Assembly: GCA_017893485.1 (NCBI GenBank)
Contig: CM030362.1
Location: 179,011,666-179,075,665, forward strand
Direction of reading: 5' to 3'
Length of the DNA: 64,000 bases
From: Hemerocallis citrina
Lineage: Eukaryota; Streptophyta; Magnoliopsida; Asparagales; Asphodelaceae
Of the stretch, positions 54,120 through 64,000 are shown in pieces; position 1 is the first letter of the stretch; each line of letters opens with the position of its first letter. Under the pieces are notes generated by a model, which was not told the DNA's origin, searched no databases, and saw only the letters and a list, made by a program, of their open reading frames with translations. The position numbers were made by a program, and so were the translations under genes.

Positions 54120-57009
54120 TGTCACGCCCCGCTTGGAATGAACAATAATGCTTGGAATAAGCCAATCTGAAATATCCAAATACAATAAACCAATGTTTGG
54201 AAACAATAATAAAATTTGGGTCATAATCCCAATACAATAATAAATCCTAACACAGTAATAATAAGTCTCAATACAATAAGTTCAATACAACAATAAGCAA
54301 CTAGAAAGTATCAAATTTTTAGAAAGTTTGTTCTCCAATTCCAGCATGCAATTCTCCTTCGTTACGTGTGAACACTTCATCTAAAAAGAGGAGAAATTTT
54401 TCCTTAGAGCAAGCCATGGACAGCAAATAGAGAAAGCAAGGAATAATGGAATAACGATATAACAATGAATTCAATGGATCAATAAGAATCAGTAACATGG
54501 GACAATAGCAATAATCAATATCATGATAATCAATGCAATGGTTATAAAAAATGATTCAATATTCAATGGTCGATGTCAGTAACACTTAGACAATAATCGA
54601 TAGCAATAGGAGCAATGATGTACAATATACAATATCGATGTTGTGTCAATCCTTAAGTCTATTAATCATTTTAATCCTAACTAATGCACGTACTACTGCA
54701 TCCCATTCTACAGGTTCGATGCATACAATCAATTTCGTTTAGACTTAAGTGGAAGATTCTATTGATTATGTACATGGCACGATAACATTATTTGTAGCAT
54801 TGGTGCACACTAGTCGGCTCAATAACAATAAAAGAATACACGATCAATTGGGATACTGTAGTTAGTAATCCAACTATAAACCGATAGCAATAACACTAGC
54901 CAACATACGATATTTTGGGAAACATGGCCCACACTTCCGTGTACAGTCACTATGTCATCAACTACTCCAGTCAATCCCTTAAACCCTGGCTTGTTAATTA
55001 TTCTATTAATGCAACAATACAATATGCAATTAAGAGACATTAGACGAACAAATACAACAATAAGAGAAATAATAGGATGATAAACTTGGATAAGACAATT
55101 AGAATGATGACAACAACTCATTAGGATCATGCAATGCAACACATACACTTCAATTTATGCAATACTATGATATAGGAATAATTTAGCAATTAAAATATGG
55201 AATATAAAATTCTGGACAGCAAGAGTTGTCTATGCAAAAATATAATTTTCTGCTGTTCTAGAAATCGAAAACTGAAACCGTCAAAAATTCTGAAGACTAG
55301 ACTTCCACACGGTTCCAACGCATATTTAAAATCCAAAATATGACAAAAGTGGTTGGGTCAAATAAATCATTCTTTATAGATTTCATGTTTAAGCAGAATT
55401 TTGACATCAAGTTATTATACTTTTAGAATCAGAAAAAAAAAATTTCATTAAAAATATTTATTAGACTCCTAAACAGGTTAAATAACATTCTGGAAATTTT
55501 CAGAGCAATATTTTAATATTAAATCAACCTTTTAATAGATTAAACATGAAACATACATGAATCTGAAATTCTGGAAACAGAAACACAGCAGTAGTAAATT
55601 AGTCATAACTTTTGCAATACAACTCGGAATTTAGCGATTCAAGATGTTCTAGAAATTAGAAACATAGGGATACAACTCTTATTCAGAAAGTTATTTATTT
55701 TGAGATCAAATACTGGGTCGTAATTATTAGGAAAAATACATACAACAACCAACATACAGATTTTTGGGTAATTTCACAAAATAAATTGATTAAACATGAT
55801 GGGTATCAATTCTATTAGTCGATAAACTTCATAATTAGCGTGATGGGTGTAATAACATGATAAATAAAATTAGAACCACATACATACACTAATTTAGCAT
55901 CAATCAAGTATCAATTGATCAATCAAACATACAACCTACCAATTATATCTACAATAATTTAATTGTGTTGTGATCATATGAGTAACCCTATTATGAATAC
56001 TGCATAAATGCATGAAATATTCAATCTTTAGAGTCAAAAGTGGCACGAAGTCAAGAATATTGGGGGTAGCTTGTGTAAACCCACAATAGACTCAACGAAA
56101 AGGGACGAACAATATACAATACGATAAACAATTGGATCTACTTATAAGAATTTCAATAAAACTTGAATTTGATACAAGATTCAATTCATGAGGAAAGTGA
56201 CTTGCCTTATGGACGATAAATTTGAATACCAAGAATAATGGGATGAGAATCCCGGAGCAACGATCTCACGAACACACGAAATAATACATGCACACTACGT
56301 GCAATCGAGGACAGAAGCAACAACAACAATCGGCAAGGAACGGCAGCCAAGGGGGCTCGACGACGACACTCTGATGACTGGCGAGGGCGTTGACATCGAT
56401 TGGACGACATCGAGGAGGGAGGAACAGAGCGTCGAGTTGGGCTACTTTGTTTGGGCAGGAAAAGCAGAGAGAGAGCGCGTCGATGGGATGGCAACTGGGT
56501 CTGTGGCGCTGGTGGCTGGGGGTGAGCGGGGAGTGGTCGGGGGGTTGCTGACAATGGGAGGTCGCCATAGGTGGAGGTCGGGGAAGGTGAACAGTAGAGG
56601 GCGGGAAGATTGAGGTCGGGGAGAGAGAAAGTAGAGAGGAGAGAGTGCGGCTATGATTAGGGTTTCAAGTTGTATTTTTAGGGTTTGCAATAGGGTTGTA
56701 TTTATAGTGTGCAATTAGGGTGTTGGGTTAATGGTTTAGGATCTGATAATAATGGGTTTGGGTCAATAATTAATTGTGATTGGGTTTTAGGGTTCAATAA
56801 GAGGTGGAATTAAAGACAATAGGGTTCAAATAAAATACCCATAATCAATTAAAAATAAGATCATCAAGAAAATGGCTCAACAAGAAGAATGGGAGAAATT
56901 TCATGATCAAAATTGAATTAAAATATCAAGAAAATAAAATATTTTAATCAATTGCAATTAAAATATTACAAAAGAAGGAAAAATGAAAAGAACAAAAACG
57001 GTAGTTACA
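54120..57009 (-). mobile_element. Solo LTR, family E (copy E2, minus orientation, 2,890 bp)
   Basis: Left boundary TGTCACGCCCC, right boundary GTAGTTACA, perfect duplication ATAAC (54,115-54,119 and 57,010-57,014). On the minus strand it begins TGTAACTACCG and ends GGGGCGTGACA, matching E1. A TATAAATA box on the minus strand is at 56,699-56,706. No gag or pol, so a solo LTR. Confidence 0.88.
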
Positions 57010-57485
57010 ATAACTAAGGCCGCTTTTGGGAATAGCAATTCTAGTTATAGTCCATTTTTGTGAGGAAATTCTAAAGAGCAAGCCAATTTGGACTATAACT
57101 GAGGTCGCTTTTGGGAATAGCGACCCTGGTTATAGTCGAATATGAGAGGAAATTCCAAAGAGCAAGCCAATTTGGACTATAACTGAGGTCTCTTTTGGGA
57201 ATAGCGACCCTAGTTATAGTCGAATGTGTGAGGAAATTCCAGAGAGCAAGCCAATTGGGACTATAACTGAGGTCGCTTTTGGGAATAGAGACCTTAGTTA
57301 TAGTCAATTTTTGTGAACATTCCAGAGAGCAAGACATATTTGGACTATAACTGAGGTCGTTTTTGGAAATAGCGAACCTAGTTATAGACGATTTTAATAG
57401 GAAATTCCAGAGAGGAAGCCAAATTGGACTATAATTGAGATTGGTAATAGCGACCCTAGTTATAGTCCATTTTGGGATGAAAGCA
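57010..57485. repeat. 84-bp tandem array, right part
   Basis: Units anchored at 57,091, 57,175, 57,259, 57,342 and 57,427 (periods 84, 84, 83 and 85 bp). Each contains GAGGTCGCTTTTGGGAATAG followed by CGACCCTAGTTATAGTC, and a conserved 'attccagagagcaagccaat' block. With the left part this is about eight units lying between the two convergent MULE2 genes. Confidence 0.9.
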
Positions 57486-57953
57486 TAGAGAGTATCAGTA
57501 TTAGTATCACTTTGATCTCTATTACGATCAACGACCTATGTCAACCTAGGTCGCTAATGTCAATAACGACCTTTTTATAAAACACTTATATGGCAAATTT
57601 ATACACACCAGCTTCCCTGAGTACATTCACAACATCTTTTTACCACATTATGCCACAAAAAACCATGTATCACATACATTCCATCAGAGAAGAAAACAAC
57701 GACTAATATCACAAACAAGCATGTTTACAACATATTACAAAATCTTGCGTCAAAATCTACATTGAAATAGCTTGCAGTGATTATAAAACAAAGACTAATA
57801 TCTACGATGAAACAACGACTAATATCACAAAATAGTCCCACAAACGACTAAAGAAACAACATAAAAATAAGTACCCCTAAAATGAGACGACTACGATGGG
57901 GTGTACATGTCGGGCTTCCTTCTTTTCTGAATAGCTTTCCGCCTCGTGCCAAC
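57486..57953. other. MULE2 spacer, 3' of the PMD gene
   Basis: Contains a last terminal-type palindrome (ACGACCTATGTCAA…GGTCGCTAATG near 57,530-57,570) and AT-rich 3' untranslated-like sequence. No gene. Confidence 0.6.
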
Positions 57954-58733
57954 TTATGCAACTTGTGTAACTTGTGATATGAGCATTTCATCGGGGATTT
58001 CTTCAATTTCATTATTAGGTTGCTCCTTTACTTGTTGTTGAAATTGCTCTTCTTGTTGTGCATTTACATCTTCATTGCCTTCATCTTGTGCATGCTCTTC
58101 ATCAGCTTGCCCTTCTACTGGCGGCTCAACTCGTTTTCGTTGCCGTGTTGGACGCTTTACGACCTTCTTACGCCTAGATGTTCCGTAAGTCGGAGATATC
58201 ATCGATGCGTCAAATCTTGCCACCTCACCCACCTCCTATATTTTCAAACGACATGGTGCGAGAATTTCACGTGCGAGATCCTTTGCGGCTTGAGCCACAT
58301 TGCTTCGCAAAACTTGTGTGCATTTCCAGGCGATGATCCATAATTGGTCCATCTGCATATATCACAAACAAATAACATATCATATACATTGCAATGATGA
58401 GAAAATGTATTAATACAAATGTTTAAAATAAAATCAAAATTTCCAAATCACAAATGAAATATTATCATACGATTTTCCGAGTGGATGTCGCCCTTGGAGG
58501 AATAGGCGGGATCGGGTTCGACCTCACCACTCGGAAGTCGTAAGAGGACCCCTGCTGGCACGGAAGTACGAGGATCTACATATAAATGTGTAATCTGCTG
58601 GTACCATGACATGTATATAGCGTGCAGTGATCCATCATACGGAGGAATACCGGTAACAATAGTATCACATCTCCGCTCATTCCATGTGTTCACATGAGCT
58701 TGGTGATGGGAATCCCAACTATGATCAGGCACA
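57954..58733 (-). pseudogene. MULE2 PMD gene, C-terminal part
   Basis: Minus strand. From the hAT insertion point it reads PDHSWDSHHQAHVNTWNERRCD, GIPPYDGSLHAIYMSWYQQITHLYVDP. After a probable intron near 58,370-58,470 come a basic SRRKKVVKRPTRQRKR tail and an acidic/Gln-rich end (stop at 57,954). This matches the MULE1 PMD part AHVACWNERKYD…GLLQTGYMAWYRRITRLYIAP. The upstream part of the same gene lies at 62,319-63,362. Confidence 0.8.
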
Positions 58734-58741
58734 CGTCCAAC

Positions 58742-61700
58742 TAGGGATGGCAAATGGGTCGGGTCGACCCACGACCCGCCTGTTTAACCCGGCCTGCAAA
58801 ACCCCGATTCGGGTTCGGGTCGAACCCGTTAACGTTAATGGGTTGACCCGGGTCGCGAAAACACCGAATCCAACCCGTATAACCCGGCCCGGTAACCCGC
58901 AAAAAAGAGGCCAACCCGCAGGTCAACCCTTGGGTTGCGAACCATTTGACCCGTACGGGTCAAACGTTCGACCCGCTCCGGGTCGACCGTTGACCCGCGG
59001 GTCTAACGTTCGCAAAACCGGTACTGTTCACTAGAGCTGTTGGCAATGGCTCTTCTAGCCGTTTTTGGTGGTTTTTTGTGTTTTTTTTTGTTTTTTTAAA
59101 CCCTATAAATACCCCCCAAAATTCAAACAAAAAATTCACACCTTACTCTTTTACTCTCTCTACTATTATTACTCAATTCATTTCAATTTGTGAACAACTA
59201 AACAAACAAGGTAGCACGACATATACACGACCAAATTCCGATCGTATCGAACTCAAAATTCAACAACATCTTCAAGTCTTCAACACTCCACCAACTCCAA
59301 GTGATCAAGTCTTCAACTCTCCTTCAAGCTCTCCTCGAGTCTTCAATTCCGGATTTCTACTTCTACTTCTATTCTTATTTTCACGGGTTTTTTTTATATA
59401 CGAGTATCCATGGTGAACGGTATCAAAATTTCATATCCCTCTTCTTCAATTTTTATTATTTTTGTAGTTATAATTTTTTGGTATCTTGTTTGTTTGTTGG
59501 TTTTTTGATCTTCTCCCTTACAACTCACTTGTTTTCTAGATTTTTTTTTGTAACTTATCGCCCCTATATTGTGTAGTTTTTTTTACATACACTACTACAT
59601 ATAAACATGTCTAGATCACGCGGTAGCGGTCGTAGCCAAAGTGGGCAAGATTCCACCGGCACTTCTCGTAGGCCACCAATTGTCCCACATAATGAGCCCG
59701 CTGAAGAGTATCATGATCCTCCTACCCAACAATGGGGTACACACGATGAGTTTGTAGGAGACATACAATTAGAAGAGGAACCACAACAACAAGCAATCGA
59801 AACAACACAACCCCCTAGTGGTAGGAAAACTAGAGGGGAAAGTAGTGATTGGTATAAATTTTATGATTATATCCCGAACAAAAATACACCGGGTGTAGGT
59901 TTGAAAGTTTGTAAAACATGTTCTAAGCAATACAAATGGAAGAGGGGTGAGGGCACGGGTACAATTAACCGACACATCTTAAGTGTGCATAAAGAACTTC
60001 TTGTTGACCTACCCCGCCAACAAAAAATCCACCCTAGGACCGGTCTAGTTGACAGCCATGCTTATGATCCCGATCTTGTTCATCGGGAAATGGCCCGATT
60101 AGTAATAAAGGAAGAGTTACCATTTTCCTATCCCGAGAGTAGGGACTTGAAAATTTTTAATCAAACCGCCGTAAACCTTCATTTTAGAAGAATTCCTAGA
60201 AATACTTGCAAATCGGATTGTTTTAAAATGTACAATAAAATGAAGAACGCTTTGATTGTAATTTTATGGAGTTTAACTTGTAGAGTTAGTTCAATTTCAG
60301 ATTGTTGGACGGGTTGCAACAATATTCCAATGATGGGAATAACCTATCATTGGATCAACAATGATTGGATTCTTCAAAAAAGAATCATATCACTTGCCTG
60401 TGTTGCCCTATCCCCATAGTGGCGTTGAAATAGCAAACCGTAGTTTAAAAATTTGTGATGTTTTTTATATTCGCGATAAAATTATGTGTATTAGTTTTGA
60501 TAATGCATCTAACAATAATGCATCAATTAGTATTTTAAAAACCGCATTAAACCCTCCATCTGACAATATTTTTCATGTTAGATGTGCATGTCATATTTTA
60601 AATTTATGTGTTCAAGATGCATTAAAAATAGCCGAACCATATATACTTAAAATTAGAAATTGTATACATTTTATTGCATTAAGTGGCACCGTATTTCAAG
60701 AATAGAAAAATTGGTGTATGATTTCAAATGTACCTTTTAGAAAATTCCCAAAGGATGTTAAACACCGATGGAATTCTACTTTTGATTTACTACATGTTGT
60801 TACTGAATATAAAGCATGTATAAATGATTTTTGTATCGCAAAAAATGTGTCAAATTTTGAAATGACTCCCCCCGACTGGTATTTTTCCGAATCTTTGTTG
60901 AAATTTTTAGAACATTTTAAAACAGCAACTTTAAAATTTTCAAAATCATATGAATCTACTTCTAGTAGCATTTTTATTTCAATAGTTACTATGATGCAAA
61001 CTTTTAATGAAATGTTAAATGATGCTTTTGTTGGTGATATTGTCAAACCTGCATACACAAAATTTTTGAAGTATTTTAATCCTCCTCCTATGTTGTATTG
61101 TGTTGCTATCGTTATGGATCCTCGTATCAAATTAGAAGGTACGAAGAGTTTGATTGAAATATTTTTAAATTTACTTGGGGATGAAGAAACTGAAATTGAT
61201 TGCGCTTCTTTTTTAGTTAAATTTGAATCTACATTAAATAACTTGTATGATTATTATGATAGGTCTTTTGCTTCTAGTAGTACAACTTCTGTAGTTAGTT
61301 CTTCTTCTGCTACTTCTAAAGGTAAGGGTAAGAGTAAATTTGATGATAGAACATTTAGTTTACTTGCACAAATTTAATCCAAAAAACCTAGGACTAATCA
61401 ACCAAATGAATTAAATTGGTATAACCAATAAGATTCTGAGTCTTCTGTTTCTTCACTAGACATTTAACAATGGTGGAAAGACCATGAACACACTTATAGT
61501 ATTCTTAAATATATGGCTAAAGATCTAATAACTCCTCCTGTCTGTACAGTTGCTTTTGAAAGTGTATTTTCTTCAAGTGACAGGATTCTAACTGCTTACA
61601 AGAATTGTTTGAAGCCCCAATTGTTAGAGATGCTCGTTTGCACAGAAAACTGGTTGAAGGCTGAAGATAGGACACAAGAAAAAACATTATCTACATCTAC

Positions 61701-62310
61701 AAGTGGGAGCAACTCGCCGGAAGAACAACAATAACAACAAAAATAGAAACCAAAATGAAGAATTCAATATACCAACAACAACAAGTCAACAACAATAAAT
61801 TGAAGGCCATCAAATTGAAGACAATTGTAAATAGATAAAAAATTGTATTAAATCTTTGCTTGTTATTTCAAATTAGAAAAATTGAAGTAAATTGAAATTG
61901 TATATAAGAAATTTGTTAGTGTATAAAACAAAATTGTGAAATCTTTATTTCTTATTAAAAATTGTGAAACTTGTATAACTTGAAATCATATGAATAATAT
62001 ATCACTTTTTTTGGAAATTTACTCTTTCAATCTTATTATTATTATTACAATTTTTAATGTTTATTATTAAAATTGTTTTTTTTAAAGTAAAAAAATAACT
62101 CTCTAACCGGGCCAACCCGTGACCCGACTCGAACCGACCCGGGTTGGACCCGAAAGGGTTCACTGGTTGGGCGGGTCACGAATTCAGCTCTTCGACCCGG
62201 CCCGGCCAGGCCCGGTTAAGACTCTGACCCGACCCGAACCCGCCCAAGTCAACCTTCAACCCGGGCGGGTCTGACCCGACCCAGCCCGGTCGACCCAAAT
62301 GCCAACCCTA
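58742..62310 (+). mobile_element. hAT transposon inserted in the MULE2 PMD gene (3,569 bp)
   Basis: Terminal inverted repeats TAGGGATGGCAAATGGGTCG and TAGGGTTGGCATTTGGGTCG (second on the minus strand), with a perfect 8-bp duplication CGTCCAAC (58,734-58,741 and 62,311-62,318), as expected for hAT. The first and last 300 bp are dense in GACCCG/CGGGTC subterminal repeats. It carries one transposase gene with stops and frameshifts. Confidence 0.95.
59607..61734 (+). pseudogene. Ac-like hAT transposase, disrupted
   Basis: Starts MSRSRGSGRSQSGQD. A BED-type zinc finger lies at about residues 80-130 (WYKFYDYIPNKN…VCKTCSKQY…INRHILSVHK). RNase H-fold transposase motifs follow: SDCWTGCNNIPMMGITYHWI (first Asp), ISFDNASNN (second Asp) and RCACHILNLCVQDAL. 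The C-terminal dimerisation domain has WWKDHEHTYSILKYMAKD, TVAFESVFSSSDRIL and LEMLVCTENWLK. Lesions: a frameshift near 60,395 and stops at about 60,706, 61,377, 61,429 and 61,466. The last reading frame ends at 61,734. Not functional, although the element's target duplication is still perfect. Confidence 0.88.
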
Positions 62311-62318
62311 CGTCCAAC

Positions 62319-63362
62319 CCCTTTGATCTTGTGTAAAAGAATATCATACGTCTGTGGGGCGGGGATGGTTTGCTGAAGACCGAACTTATGAAGTACTCAA
62401 TCCGGATAGGACATCTTGACAACACTGAAGTTCACGAGTAGGGCTCTCGTCAACCATAGCTGGCTATGTGCGGTACAAATAGGTGGTAGTCTCTCCAATC
62501 GATTAGGTGAGTACGGTGTCCATATGACGAACTCCTCTCTCAGCATATCTAGCTCGTCCCTGTAGTAAGTAACCATCCCATGTAGATTATCTTTTCACGT
62601 GTGACTCCCTACACAGTACACACCGATGGAAGCCAACACTGAAACATTCGCCGCATCTATTAACCACCTCTATGACTGCCAACTTATACAGAGACGTCCA
62701 ATATGTAAGTGTTCCCAACACCATATTTGTAGGATTAACATAAAACTTGTCAACTCCTTCGCATTAAACACTCCATTGCACAAACTCTCGTATAAAGAGG
62801 CTAATGTAGCACTGCCCCAACTATATTGACTAACTCTAGTCAAGTTACCGATTAATGGTAAGTACATAAGAGGCACGACATCTCCTATCGAGTTGGGGAA
62901 AAAGACACCTCCAAATGCAGTCATCAAGTAGGCTCGGGTGTAGCACTCTACATGATACTCAGTCGATTCGTTGTTTAAGAAATTCCTGAATGTATTCTTC
63001 AGCCAACTCAATCGGATAGATGTAGTATCATCTATCTCGTCACCAAGAAAATCTACCACAAGCACCTCCTTATTAAACGCCATTGTACCTGTGACGGCAA
63101 GACCATCAATTGGAAGTTCAGAGATAACTGCGATATCCTGAAGCGTCACGGTCATTTCTCCAACGGGAAAATGGAACGAATGAGTCTCCGGCCTCCAACA
63201 CTTGGGTACCGCTGTAAGTAGATGGCAATCGAGTTTCATCTTCCCTATCAAACCGAGTCCATAGAAATCGGTCTCCACTAACAGTTCGTGTGTCATTGGA
63301 TGCATTGGCAACGTCTCATGCGTACGGAAACTGCACTCCCTGGCTGTATCGTCCCACACCCG
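62319..63362 (-). pseudogene. MULE2 PMD gene, N-terminal part
   Basis: Minus strand. A 230-codon uninterrupted stretch (63,359 to 62,670) reads RTHETLPMHPMTHELLVETD, FYGLGLIGKMKLDCHLLTA, HFPVGEMTVTLQDIAVISEL, GGVFFPNSIGDVVPLMYLPL. It is followed by broken but readable TYYRDELDMLREE and PPICTAHSQLWLT up to the hAT insertion point. PMD family (aminotransferase-like plant mobile domain). It preserves the region where MULE1 has a frameshift and a Trp-to-stop change. The true start is probably upstream of 63,362, in a preceding exon. Confidence 0.85.
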
Positions 63363-64000
63363 CTACAACATTCTAAACGAAACAAAAAATACTACTTACT
63401 TGGGGCCTACCACCCGCTACAACATTCTTCTTCCGAATCATTTATTCGTTGATTACAGCTGCAAAACATAACCGTAAATATTTATAAGTTCTCCAATAAC
63501 AAGATATACTTCTAATATTTCCAATATCAACGAATATAACACAACATAAGACTATATTTATTCGGGTCCTTATTGTAGAAAATAAAATCAAAATCATAAT
63601 CTTAATGTTGAGGATGATTCACATTATACAACAACTTCATCGAAGATCCATCATCAAATCACAATCACCAAATTACACCCAAAAGCATCACAATTATATT
63701 GCAAACATTCCTCCTTGCCTATAACTAACACCAAGATGATGGTTTCTTTACTTACTATCTGTTGTGAACAACATAACAGTCATAACAAGTAACAAGCATA
63801 CATAATAAGTCCCAAATTTGATAGTCTATGGGGTTTAGCAACATTCAACTCTCAAGCACGAATTATTCCAAATCTTAACCCATTTTTTCAACAAGAAGTC
63901 AACTAAATATAACATACACAAAGCATCAAACAACAAGCAGTAAATATTAGGCATACTTATCTAGGGTTGCCGATTTGGAATTTCCGAATTTCCAAATGTT
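63363..64000 (-). other. MULE2 PMD 5' region, runs off the window
   Basis: AT-rich sequence upstream of the PMD coding part on the minus strand. By analogy with MULE1, where the gene begins about 1 kb from the terminus, it should contain the promoter and 5' leader, with the terminal repeat lying beyond 64,000. No other feature seen. Confidence 0.45.

Larger units (their letters stand above)
44318..64000. mobile_element. MULE2: large Mutator-like element, right end outside the window
   Basis: Left terminus about 44,318 (GAATTTTTTGCC…), similar in plan to MULE1 (AATTTTGCC…TATTTG…TTAGCG…GCTACGTCAGCA). It holds a MURA-type transposase (plus strand, 48,928-53,528), a tandem 84-bp array and a PMD gene (minus strand, 63,362 to 57,954). 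This is the same convergent gene pair as MULE1 with left and right exchanged. Four later insertions sit inside it. Since the right terminus is not in the window, the 9-bp duplication cannot be tested. Confidence 0.8.

Noticed and set aside
57071..57337. Minus-strand frame with repeated SDLSYSPNWLALWNF peptides
   Set aside because: Translation of the 84-bp tandem array. The period (83-85) does not stay a multiple of three and the unit is a non-coding hairpin repeat.

Overview
The window is plant nuclear DNA made almost entirely of transposable elements. The evidence is Ty3/gypsy and Ty1/copia (Sirevirus) retrotransposons primed by initiator Met-tRNA, Mutator-like elements (MULEs) that carry a plant mobile domain (PMD) gene, plant hAT and PIF/Harbinger DNA transposons, and many plant-type AT and AAT microsatellites. 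A flowering plant with a large repeat-rich genome is most likely; I cannot name the species. I found no host single-copy gene, no tRNA or rRNA gene and no CRISPR array.

Left part (1-32,330) is a nested stack that can be ordered from target-site duplications (TSDs). A decayed gypsy gag lies at 1-372, 853-888 and 31,873-32,230. It is broken by a 480-bp solo LTR (373-852, TSD TAAGT) and by a ~3.9-kb solo LTR of family 'F' (889-3,770 plus 30,846-31,872, TSD GAACT). Family F is split by a minus-strand solo LTR 'B' (3,771-30,845, TSD CCCTA). B is split by a gag-less Tekay/Del-like chromovirus 'C' on the minus strand (6,931-27,014, TSD GTCAC) and by another solo LTR 'E1' (27,165-30,202). C is split inside its RNase H region by a young Sirevirus 'D' on the plus strand (11,851-21,881, TSD CGAAT). 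The two LTRs of D differ by about two substitutions and one A-tract indel. D has gag, pol and a third ORF.

Middle part (32,681-43,551) holds a small non-autonomous hAT element, a 7.4-kb MULE ('MULE1', 33,615-40,979, perfect 9-bp TSD GTAAAAAGT) and a 2.4-kb PIF/Harbinger-like element. MULE1 carries a broken PMD gene and a nearly complete MURA-type transposase gene, pointing at each other. The Harbinger-like element has an apparently intact Myb/SANT-like ORF and no transposase.

Right part (about 44,318 to the window end) is a second, larger MULE ('MULE2') with the same two-gene plan in inverted orientation: transposase plus strand on the left, PMD minus strand on the right. It has been invaded by an F-family solo LTR (45,337-48,784, TSD AGGTA), a minus-strand non-LTR retroposon (50,164-51,850), an E-family solo LTR (54,120-57,009, TSD ATAAC) and a 3.6-kb hAT transposon with a dead Ac-like transposase (58,742-62,310, TSD CGTCCAAC). 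Its right end lies outside the window.

Two signals stand out. First, the palindrome AGTCGACT occurs as pairs set 20-21 bp apart, repeated dozens of times in the LTRs, gag, pol and untranslated regions of copia element D and also as a five-pair array in the LTRs of the unrelated gypsy element C. Second, the leader part of the D LTR is a chain of perfect stem-loops, most with the same GGTTG loop on different stems. Both are read directly from the sequence; their function is unknown.
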